Source: Gammaproteobacteria bacterium UBA5338
GTDB lineage: Bacteria > Pseudomonadota > Gammaproteobacteria > Pseudomonadales > UBA5862
DNA length: 11,803 bases
Assembly (NCBI GenBank): GCA_002408105.1
Contig: DHQM01000169.1
Coordinates: 2,424 to 14,226, forward strand
Reading direction: 5' to 3'
Shown here: positions 6,550-11,803 of the stretch, piece by piece
Layout of the letters: each line of letters starts with the position of its first letter
Numbering within the stretch: position 1 is the stretch's first letter
Program-made: the position numbers and the translations under genes
Notes under the pieces: model-generated
What the model was told of the DNA's origin: nothing
The model's input: only the letters and a program-made list of their open reading frames with translations
The model's database searches: none

Positions 6550-7452
6550 TCAGGCCAGCCCGGCAATCTTCATGGCAGGCACCATGGATTCTTGGGTGTT
6601 GGTTGGGTGGGTGGAGTCGGTGAAGTCACCGATCTGCCCCCACTTGGCGGCAATGTCGTCGGGCCCGAAATCGCCATCACGGGAGAACTCAGCGCCCTGG
6701 GTGCGCTCCCAGCGAAGCCGGCCAACCCAGCCTGCGCCCACCTCAAACAGCGCGCCTGAGTCTTGATTGGCTTCGCTGCACAGGTACCCGACCAGCGGGC
6801 TGACACATTCCGGTTTCAGGGCGTCCAGCAGCTCCTTGGGCATGACGGTTGCCGTCAGCCGTGACCCGGCGATGGGCGCGATGGAGTTCACTTTGATGTT
6901 CTTGGACGCGCCTTCCTGAGCCAGGCTTTGGGTCATGCCGTGCAGGCCGAGCTTCGCCATCGCGTAGTTGACCTGACCAAAATTGCCGTAGATTCCAGCG
7001 GCAGACACAGTGTTTACCACGCGGCCGTACTGGTTTTCACGCATCACAGGCCATGCTGCTTTCAGCACCCGAAAGGCACCCAACACGTGCACGCGGTAGA
7101 TGAGGTCCCAGTCCTCCTCGGACATTTTGTGGAAGCTCTTGTCCCGCAAAATGCCGGCGTTGTTGACCACGATATCGACCCGGCCGAAGGCGTCCATTGC
7201 GGTCTGGATGATCTTGTCACCGTCTTCTACCGAGTCGTAGTTCGCAACCGCTTCTCCGCCAGCAGCCTTGATCTCATCGACCACGACATCTGCAGCGCGC
7301 TGGTCCGAACCACCCCCAAAAATGTCACCACCCAGATCGTTGACCACGACCTTGGCACCCAAAGCCCCCAACATGCGGGCGTGGCTCTTCCCGAGGCCAT
7401 TGCCTGCGCCGGTCACCACCGCAACCCGGTCGTCGAATCGAATCTTAGACAT
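6550..7452 (-). CDS. MFE-2-like 3-hydroxyacyl-CoA dehydrogenase (SDR family)
   Basis: This 300-residue short-chain dehydrogenase resembles the dehydrogenase unit of peroxisomal multifunctional enzyme 2 (HSD17B4), which oxidises (3R)-hydroxyacyl-CoA with NAD+. Features are the nucleotide loop TGAGNGLGKSHA at 14-25, Asp39 in NDLGGD favouring NAD+, NNAGILRDKSF at 97-107, and the triad S150, Y163, K167 (rat MFE-2: S151, Y164, K168). The longer C-terminal part, with ALKPE...SPLVGYLCSE and GALFEVGAGWVGRLRWER at 233-250, is diagnostic of this group rather than a generic 250-residue SDR. No hydratase-2 or sterol-carrier domain follows, so a separate MaoC-type hydratase is expected elsewhere. AGGAG at 7459-7463 sits six bases before ATG 7452. 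It lies 170 bp upstream of pykA on the same strand and diverges from dapE. The substrate (fatty acyl, sterol side chain or other) cannot be told. Confidence 0.88.
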   Translation of the reverse strand: MSKIRFDDRVAVVTGAGNGLGKSHARMLGALGAKVVVNDLGGDIFGGGSDQRAADVVVDEIKAAGGEAVANYDSVEDGDKIIQTAMDAFGRVDIVVNNAGILRDKSFHKMSEEDWDLIYRVHVLGAFRVLKAAWPVMRENQYGRVVNTVSAAGIYGNFGQVNYAMAKLGLHGMTQSLAQEGASKNIKVNSIAPIAGSRLTATVMPKELLDALKPECVSPLVGYLCSEANQDSGALFEVGAGWVGRLRWERTQGAEFSRDGDFGPDDIAAKWGQIGDFTDSTHPTNTQESMVPAMKIAGLA

Positions 7453-7470
7453 GCGCTACTCCTGTACTTA

Positions 7471-7484
7471 TTGAGTTTTGAGTT
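7471..7484. repeat. Tandem 7-bp repeat (TTGAGTT x2)
   Basis: Two head-to-tail copies of TTGAGTT lie in the 204-bp divergent gap between the SDR gene and dapE, about 20 bases upstream of the SDR start. They may be a regulator half-site pair or chance. No other repeat or strong terminator was seen in that gap. Confidence 0.25.
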
Positions 7485-7613
7485 ATGCCGTTCTTGGTTG
7501 AAGCCATCCCTGCCGGCGGCGCTCAAAAAAGGCCAAGCGAACAAGGTCGTCGGATTATCCCACAAAGACTTCGGCCGCAGCGACCGGCGCCAGCAGACCC
7601 AGGTCAAGCCCGC

Positions 7614-7619
7614 TATGAT
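7614..7619 (+). promoter_or_regulatory. Candidate -10 element for dapE
   Basis: TATGAT lies 37 bases upstream of ATG 7657, one mismatch from the consensus TATAAT. No good -35 hexamer is found 16-19 bp upstream. It is the best promoter-like hexamer near the dapE start, and dapE has no upstream gene on its strand, so a promoter must lie in this gap. Confidence 0.3.
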
Positions 7620-7656
7620 GTGTCCTTTTTGATTCGGCAAGGCCCTGGAATCGACC

Positions 7657-8799
7657 ATGACCACCAGCCACGACATCCTGGAGTTGACCTGCGAGTTGAT
7701 TCGCCACGCTTCGATCACGCCAGAGGACGCCGGCTGCATGGACCTGATTGGCGCAAGACTCGAACCCTTAGGCTTCCACCTGGAGTGGATGCCCTTTGGC
7801 AAGGTGCGCAACCTATGGGCCAAACGTGGCTCGGCTCGCCCCCTCCTGGTGTTTGCCGGACACACCGATGTGGTGCCGACCGGCCCCGCATCCGAGTGGA
7901 CCAGCCACCCGTTCGAACCCGAGGTGCGAGGACAGCGACTGTATGGCCGGGGGGCGGCGGACATGAAGGCGAGCCTCGCCGCCATGGTCATCGCTTGCGA
8001 GGCGTTCGTTCGGCGCCAGCCCGAACACGCCGGCTCGATCGCCTTCTTGCTGACCAGCGATGAAGAAGGCCCAGCAACCGATGGCACCCGGAAAGTGATC
8101 GAGGCGCTCGCAGCGCGAGACGAGGCCTTGGACTGGTGTGTCGTCGGTGAGCCCTCGTGTACGCAGTCGCTCGGAGACACCATCAAGCATGGCCGGCGCG
8201 GCTCATTGAACGGCCATTTGCACGTTCAGGGCGTCCAGGGTCACATTGCGTATCCGCATTTGGCGGACAACCCCATTCATCGGCTCACGGCGGTCTTGGA
8301 AGACCTGCGCTCACGCACCTGGGACTCCGGCAATGCGGCTTTTCCGGCCACTCAATTGCAGGTCTCGAACATCCAGTCCGGGACCGGCGCCACCAATGTG
8401 ATCCCGGGCAGCGCCGAGGCAAGGTTCAACTTTCGTTATTCCACCGCCACCACCGCTGCCGAGCTACAAGCGGAAGTGGAGCGCTGCTGTGCGCGTCACC
8501 TCGATCGATTCCAGCTCGACTGGAACCACAGCGGAGCCCCTTTTCTCACTCCACCGGGCCCGTTCTTGCGCGCCGCCGAGCGCGCAGTGCAGCAGGTCAC
8601 AGGCCTGAAGCCGGAACTGTCCACCGGTGGTGGCACCTCGGACGGGCGCTTTATCGCCCCCTACGGGGTCGAGGTGATTGAATTCGGTCCGGTCAACGCC
8701 AGCATTCATCAGGTGGATGAGTGGGTCGAAGTCAGCGCCTTGGAGCCATTGTCCCGCGTATACCTGCGGCTGATGGAACAGCTGCTCGCGCCCGAATGA
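7657..8799 (+). CDS. dapE: Succinyl-diaminopimelate desuccinylase
   Basis: This 380-residue dinuclear zinc hydrolase (M20 fold) converts N-succinyl-LL-diaminopimelate to LL-diaminopimelate and succinate in the lysine and meso-DAP branch, supplying both protein synthesis and peptidoglycan. Metal ligands are all visible: H69 in FAGHTDVV, D102 in RGAADMK, E137 in TSDEEGPA (with the general base E136), E165 in VVGEPS, and H351 in NASIHQVDE. The offset from the H. influenzae enzyme (H67, D100, E134/E135, E163, H349) is a constant two. The dimerisation lid domain is at about 180-292, with GHIAYPHLADNP. TGGGTSDGRF at 323-332 is the usual substrate-side motif. The ribosome-binding site before ATG 7657 is weak. 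The stop overlaps the next start by ATGA at 8796-8799. Length and motif order are standard. Confidence 0.97.
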   Translation: MTTSHDILELTCELIRHASITPEDAGCMDLIGARLEPLGFHLEWMPFGKVRNLWAKRGSARPLLVFAGHTDVVPTGPASEWTSHPFEPEVRGQRLYGRGAADMKASLAAMVIACEAFVRRQPEHAGSIAFLLTSDEEGPATDGTRKVIEALAARDEALDWCVVGEPSCTQSLGDTIKHGRRGSLNGHLHVQGVQGHIAYPHLADNPIHRLTAVLEDLRSRTWDSGNAAFPATQLQVSNIQSGTGATNVIPGSAEARFNFRYSTATTAAELQAEVERCCARHLDRFQLDWNHSGAPFLTPPGPFLRAAERAVQQVTGLKPELSTGGGTSDGRFIAPYGVEVIEFGPVNASIHQVDEWVEVSALEPLSRVYLRLMEQLLAPE

Positions 8800-9059
8800 C
8801 CCGCCCACCCCAGGCCCGGCACACCCACCCAGAGCGCGTCCAACTGCGCAGGTTCGCCCTGGGCGCCGCGGTGTTTTTCCTTGGCGGCGGCCTGTTTCTC
8901 GCCGGCAACCGCTACCTGGAAGGCGCTTCGGCGCGGGACATTGTGACCGGTATCGGCGCGTTGCTGCTGGGGCTCGGTGGTGCGTTCGCTGGCTGGCAAT
9001 ACGTCCTGCTCGCAAGCGGGCGCATCCTGCGCTTGCTGCGTGAGCGTGATCGTGGCTAA
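8796..9059 (+). CDS. Small two-helix inner-membrane protein, function unknown
   Basis: This 87-residue protein starts at the ATG that overlaps the dapE stop (ATGA), so its translation is probably coupled to dapE. A basic N-terminus with several Arg and His is followed by a hydrophobic helix at about 20-38 (FALGAAVFFLGGGLFLAG), a short polar loop with NRYLEGASARD, a second Gly/Leu-rich helix at about 48-72, and an Arg-rich end. Positive charges at both ends suggest both termini face the cytoplasm. I recognise no family or motif. Its place after dapE hints at an envelope-linked job, but this is inference. A longer reading from an upstream GTG at 8721 would bury it inside dapE and is less likely. 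Confidence 0.7.
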   Translation: MTRPPQARHTHPERVQLRRFALGAAVFFLGGGLFLAGNRYLEGASARDIVTGIGALLLGLGGAFAGWQYVLLASGRILRLLRERDRG

Positions 9060-9179
9060 TATCCGCAGCAGGACAGGCAAGGCTGCTCTATCCTTTGTTT
9101 GGCCAGGTCACGCATCCGGCCCCCAAACAACTGAACTGCGCCATGCATCGCCGCCACTGGCTAATTAAGGAGACCTTCC

Positions 9180-10382
9180 ATGCGCTCGACTTCTTCAGTT
9201 TTTGTCGCCACGGCCCTGGCTTGCGCCTCCGCGGCGGTGCAGGGAGCGCCCTTCACTGTATTCGATGCCCGTTCCATGGGAATGGGCGGGGCAGGTGTTG
9301 CGTCCGCGCGCACCGCCAATGCCGCCCTGTTCAATCCAGCATTGCTGGCCGCCGCACGCGGCGGTGAAGATTTTGGCCTGGTGCTGCCGGCAATCGGTGC
9401 CGCCATCTACGATGAAGACGAAATCATCGACGCGGTGGACCGCATCCAGGATGAAGAAATTCCGGCCCTGGAAGCTGCCTACGATGCGGCCAACCAGCCA
9501 GCCATTGAAGGCGCGGCGGCGCAGCTGGCGAGTTCCCTTCGCAGCATCGACCACAAACAGGCGTTCGCCGAGTTTGGCGCAGGGATTGGTGTGTCGATCC
9601 CAGGCCGCCGCTTTGGGACGGCCCTGAACATCAGCGGCTACGGTGTCGCCGGCGCCACCCCCGTGGTGGCGGCCGCCGACCTGACTCAATTGGACGCGAT
9701 TGCAAGCGGCGCGCCTCTGCCGGACCCCACCGATTCGTTGCTTTCCGAGGTCAACGCGGTCGCCGCCGCGATCGGCGAAATCGGCTTGAGCTTTGCCCAT
9801 GGCATGCCGCTCGGCAACCACCGGCTGGCGATCGGTGTCACGCCAAAGCTGCAGGAAGTACAGGCCTATGACTACACCGCCCGCGTGGATGACGACAACG
9901 GTTTCGAGACCGACGACATCACCGACACCGAGGTGAGTGACACCAGTGTCAACCTGGATGCCGGGGTTGCCCTGCGACTCGGAGAGGCCGGCCATTGGCG
10001 CCTCGGGCTGGTGGTGCGCAACCTGATTGCCCACGACATCGAAACCGCCCAAGGCGCCACCATCGAATTCGAACCCCAGGCCCGCTTCGGCGTCGCCCAC
10101 CACACCCGCGTCACCACCATCACGGTCGACGCAGACCTCACCGAAAACCAGCCCGTCGCGTTTGGCGACAAAACCCAGTTCATTGCAGCTGGCGCAGAGT
10201 TCGATCTGTTCGGTTGGGCCCAGGCCCGAGTCGGCTACCGGCACAACCTGTCGGACGGGCCAGACAAGGACCTGACCACCCTGGGTCTCGGGTTCTCGCC
10301 CTTCGGGATCGGCATTGACGTCGCGGCCTTCCTGGCCGATGGCAGCGCCGGCGGGGTCCTGCAGTTCGGGTTTCACCTGTAG
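9180..10382 (+). CDS. Outer-membrane beta-barrel protein, TraF_2/FadL-like
   Basis: This 400-residue exported protein would probably be labelled conjugal transfer protein TraF (Pfam TraF_2), but the sequence points to a FadL/OMPP1-like barrel. A signal peptide ends near residue 22. Next comes the ARSMGMGGAGVASARTANA...FNPA segment (30-54), the glycine-rich NPA plug motif of FadL/PorV-type proteins. Residues about 78-130 form a charged helical insertion. From about 131 there are alternating-hydrophobic strands with Gly and aromatics, and the C-terminal VLQFGFHL fits a barrel end strand. An acidic loop at 236-256 (VDDDNGFETDD and neighbours) is notable. The mature protein has no cysteine, so it lacks the CxxC of the plasmid TraF thioredoxin-like proteins, and no conjugation gene is nearby. 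TAAGGAG at 9166-9172 gives a clear start at ATG 9180. The ligand is unknown. Confidence 0.8.
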   Translation: MRSTSSVFVATALACASAAVQGAPFTVFDARSMGMGGAGVASARTANAALFNPALLAAARGGEDFGLVLPAIGAAIYDEDEIIDAVDRIQDEEIPALEAAYDAANQPAIEGAAAQLASSLRSIDHKQAFAEFGAGIGVSIPGRRFGTALNISGYGVAGATPVVAAADLTQLDAIASGAPLPDPTDSLLSEVNAVAAAIGEIGLSFAHGMPLGNHRLAIGVTPKLQEVQAYDYTARVDDDNGFETDDITDTEVSDTSVNLDAGVALRLGEAGHWRLGLVVRNLIAHDIETAQGATIEFEPQARFGVAHHTRVTTITVDADLTENQPVAFGDKTQFIAAGAEFDLFGWAQARVGYRHNLSDGPDKDLTTLGLGFSPFGIGIDVAAFLADGSAGGVLQFGFHL

Positions 10383-10387
10383 CGCGA

Positions 10388-10407
10388 CCGGCAACAGGCG
10401 CTGCCGG
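10388..10407. terminator. Hairpin between convergent genes (weak terminator candidate)
   Basis: CCGGCA and TGCCGG form a perfect 6-bp stem with an 8-base loop, in the 26 bp between the outer-membrane protein gene and the HNH gene stops. There is no T-tract on either strand, so intrinsic termination is doubtful. Confidence 0.25.
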
Positions 10408-10408
10408 G

Positions 10409-10969
10409 TTACGCGGCCCGGTAGTGCGGGGTGAATTGCCCCCGCAAGAACTCCATCTGGTCACCCAGCACCCGGCCGCTGTTCTCGAGTGCCAAGTACT
10501 CGGCCCAGTTGGGTCGGTACGGCAGCGCGAGCAACTCCATGCCACTTTTCTCCAGCAATCGATCGCCTTTTTTCTGGTTGCACCTTCGACAGGCCGTGAC
10601 CACGTTGGTCCAGGTGTCCCGTCCCCCTTTGGACTTGGGCACCACGTGGTCGCGCGTCAACAACCGCTCGGAGTAGCTGGCACCACAGTAGAGACAGGTG
10701 CGGCGATCCCGTCGGAACAGCCCGCTGTTGGTCAGCGGTGGGTGCTGACGGCCACCCGTAAAGATTTTTCCCTCGCAGGCGATGATGCTGTGCAATGAGA
10801 CGCTGCTGCGGGTTTGGGTCTGCCGCGACCAACCGCCCCGCACCGTTAACACGATGCTTCCGAGGTTCCAGCGCACCAGATCTCGCGCATGCAAGCAGAC
10901 GGCCTCTTGCCAACTGACCCACTCCACCGGCTGTCCGGCGAGGTTCAAACGGAGAATTCGGACACTCAT
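10409..10969 (-). CDS. Stand-alone HNH endonuclease-family protein
   Basis: This 186-residue protein has an HNH nuclease fold in its C-terminal half. Counted from ATG 10969, the zinc-binding CLYCG holds C92 and C95, and the matching ACRRCNQKKGD holds C127 and C130. Between them TRDHVVPKSKGG carries the catalytic H108, followed by TWTNVV with N122. The N-terminus SVRILRLNLAGQPVEWVSW plus QEAVCLHARDLV is typical of a widespread chromosomal single-gene HNH family whose job is not settled. There is no target-recognition domain, methylase or immunity partner nearby, so it should not be called a restriction enzyme. AGAGG at 10978-10982 lies eight bases from ATG 10969, which is therefore preferred over the in-frame start at 11008 that adds 13 residues. 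Zinc and active-site residues appear intact. Confidence 0.87.
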   Translation of the reverse strand: MSVRILRLNLAGQPVEWVSWQEAVCLHARDLVRWNLGSIVLTVRGGWSRQTQTRSSVSLHSIIACEGKIFTGGRQHPPLTNSGLFRRDRRTCLYCGASYSERLLTRDHVVPKSKGGRDTWTNVVTACRRCNQKKGDRLLEKSGMELLALPYRPNWAEYLALENSGRVLGDQMEFLRGQFTPHYRAA

Positions 10970-11056
10970 CAAAAACGCCTCTGCCTTGCGTGCGTCAAAG
11001 GGAACCAATCATCCTGTTTCACCGGAGCAATCGCCGAATGCCTGCGCCAGAAACAA

Positions 11057-11080
11057 AAAAAGCGCCGAATGGCGCTTTTT
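11057..11080 (-). terminator. Intrinsic terminator (bidirectional, stronger on minus)
   Basis: AAAAAGCGCC and GGCGCTTTTT form a perfect 10-bp stem around a GAAT tetraloop. On the minus strand the stem runs into seven T (A at 11055-11061). On the plus strand there are five T. It probably ends the ParA transcript before the HNH gene. Confidence 0.88.
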
Positions 11081-11139
11081 ACACTGACAGCGGTACGACG
11101 CCGATAACGGTTGTCGCCGGTGGCCGGTAACGGGCTGAA

Positions 11140-11160
11140 CCAACCTCAGGTTGAGGTTGG
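11140..11160. other. Perfect 9-bp hairpin downstream of the ParA-like gene
   Basis: CCAACCTCA and TGAGGTTGG pair perfectly around a three-base GGT loop. The structure lies in the likely 3' untranslated stretch of the ParA transcript, about 60 bases before the terminator. No T-tract follows, so it is not itself a terminator. It could be part of a structured 3' end or small RNA, or chance. Confidence 0.45.
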
Positions 11161-11274
11161 CCGCAGGGCAAATGAACGTGAAGATCGTCATCAAGCCAAG
11201 CCTCCGCACAGCCTTTTCAGTCAGCCAGAAGGCTACTGCAAACGCCGGTGTCTCCGCAAGCATCCAAGGGCGGA

Positions 11275-11785
11275 TCAAACCGGGGCACGAACCGGCACCA
11301 ACGTCTGCATCACCTCGTCCCAGAGTCGCCGGTAGGCAAGTGCTGCGGGGCGGTTGCTGCCCGAGGCCAGCAGCGGGGCACGGCGCACCCCCATGTTCTC
11401 TACATCGACACTAAATGGAATTTCGGCATCCAGAAAGAACCCATACTGCGCCCGCAAACGCTGCATGAATTCGCGGTGCATGCGCTTGTGTACCTGGGCC
11501 ATCGAAAAAAAGGCGTGCAGGTGCTGCGACGGCAACCCGGCGACTTGGAAATGCTCGACCAACTGAGCGAGGGTCCGCGCCGACAAGGTGGTGGGAATCA
11601 CCGGCACCAACACGGCATCGACCGCGGCAAACACATTCTCCGCGAGCAACCCGATGCCCGGCGGCGCGTCCATTACCACCAGATCATAGCGTCCTTCGAG
11701 TGCGGCAAGTCGCCGGCGAAGCTGACGGTCCGACTTTTTCTTGGTTCCAAGCACCTGCTCTACGGTGCGGTGCTGGAGGTTGGAG
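11275..11785 (-). CDS. ParA/MinD-family ATPase, 5' end missing
   Basis: About 169 C-terminal residues of a deviant-Walker-A P-loop ATPase, the family used for chromosome or plasmid partitioning and for positioning cell-surface machines. The Walker A loop is in the missing part. What remains shows GRYDLVVMDAPPGIGLLAENV, the switch-II/Walker-B-like DxPPG segment (D at about 39 of the visible genomic residues), then AAVDAVLVPVIPTTLSARTL, typical of ParA after that motif. No ParB-like gene is visible downstream, so this is possibly an orphan ParA. The coding frame seems to continue to 11802 with an apparent GTG start, but those first six residues (MCSSDL) are translated sequencing adapter and should be removed. 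The true N-terminus is off the window. Confidence 0.85.
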
Positions 11786-11803
11786 AGATCGGAAGAGCAC
11801 ACG
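11786..11803 (+). other. Illumina adapter read-through (non-genomic)
   Basis: The last 18 bases read AGATCGGAAGAGCACACG, identical to the start of the TruSeq read-1 3' adapter. On the minus strand they translate to the telltale CSSDL peptide. They should be trimmed, and the contig end taken as 11785. Confidence 0.95.

Larger units (their letters stand above)
10970..11274. other. 305-bp gap with terminator and hairpin, no convincing gene
   Basis: The gap lies between the start of the HNH gene and the end of the ParA-like gene. It holds an intrinsic terminator (11057-11080) and a perfect hairpin (11140-11160). A TTG-started minus-strand reading at 11009-11278 overlaps the ParA stop but runs straight through the terminator and resembles nothing. 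A plus-strand reading from ATG 11171 is a shadow running into parA. I see no other gene. The HNH promoter must lie in 10970-11056, but no good -10/-35 pair is apparent. Confidence 0.5.

Noticed and set aside
7413..8186. 257-residue minus-strand open frame across the SDR start and dapE
   Set aside because: It overlaps two firmly identified genes, and its composition is typical of a reverse-frame artefact.
9180..10382. Conjugative or mobile element signal from the TraF-like name
   Set aside because: No relaxase, pilus, integrase, att site or other transfer gene is present, and the protein lacks TraF's CxxC.
9195..10394. 399-residue minus-strand open frame opposite the outer-membrane protein
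   Set aside because: It is a shadow frame in GC-rich DNA. The plus-strand frame has a signal peptide, a strong ribosome-binding site and family motifs; the reverse reading has none.
10409..10969. HNH protein as part of a restriction or anti-phage system
   Set aside because: There is no methylase, helicase, specificity subunit, effector or immunity gene beside it. The N-terminus fits a common stand-alone chromosomal family.
11009..11278. 89-residue minus-strand reading starting with TTG that overlaps the ParA stop
   Set aside because: It passes through a strong intrinsic terminator and its hairpin, resembles no family, and its residues track the structured DNA. It is more likely non-coding.
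1..11803. CRISPR array, tRNA, rRNA, insertion sequence or prophage
   Set aside because: Reading both strands showed no regular spaced repeats, cloverleaf, terminal inverted repeats, transposase or phage structural genes.

Overview
This is one contig end of a GC-rich bacterial chromosome, most likely from a gammaproteobacterium. The clues are pyruvate kinase of the PykA type, a fused single-chain class I fumarase, DapE, a TraF_2/FadL-like outer-membrane protein, and Gram-negative envelope proteins. No species can be named from the sequence alone. The last 18 bases (11786-11803) are not genomic. They match the start of the Illumina TruSeq read adapter, so this is probably a draft or metagenome assembly whose right edge ran into adapter.

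Layout. 1-1467 (+): the last codons of an unseen upstream gene overlap (GTGA) a secreted family 1 lytic transglycosylase, followed by a small WaaP/InaA-like kinase-fold protein. 1514-2371: a minus-strand acylphosphatase, probably TTG-started, diverges from an unrecognised plus-strand protein with a Lys/Ala-rich tail. 2415-7452 (-): a co-oriented block reads, in transcription order, an MFE-2-like 3-hydroxyacyl-CoA dehydrogenase (SDR), pyruvate kinase, a single-pass coiled-coil membrane protein, and class I fumarase. 7657-10382 (+): dapE, a coupled small two-helix membrane protein (ATGA overlap), and a FadL/TraF_2-type outer-membrane barrel protein. 10409-11785 (-): a stand-alone HNH nuclease, a 305-bp gap with a perfect-stem intrinsic terminator, and the 3' two-thirds or so of a ParA/MinD-type ATPase cut off by the adapter.

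Function. The minus-strand block combines central carbon metabolism (PEP to pyruvate; fumarate to malate) with a fatty-acyl-CoA oxidation step. The plus-strand genes serve the cell envelope: a peptidoglycan lyase, lysine/meso-DAP synthesis and an outer-membrane protein. I see no prophage, transposon, CRISPR array, tRNA/rRNA gene or recognisable defence system. This looks like ordinary chromosomal core and near-core DNA. The most interesting points are the adapter artefact that creates a false N-terminus on the ParA protein, the unexplained coiled-coil membrane protein between pykA and the fumarase gene, the misnamed TraF-like protein, and a hairpin-bearing 3' leader-like stretch after parA that could be an untranslated-region-derived small RNA.
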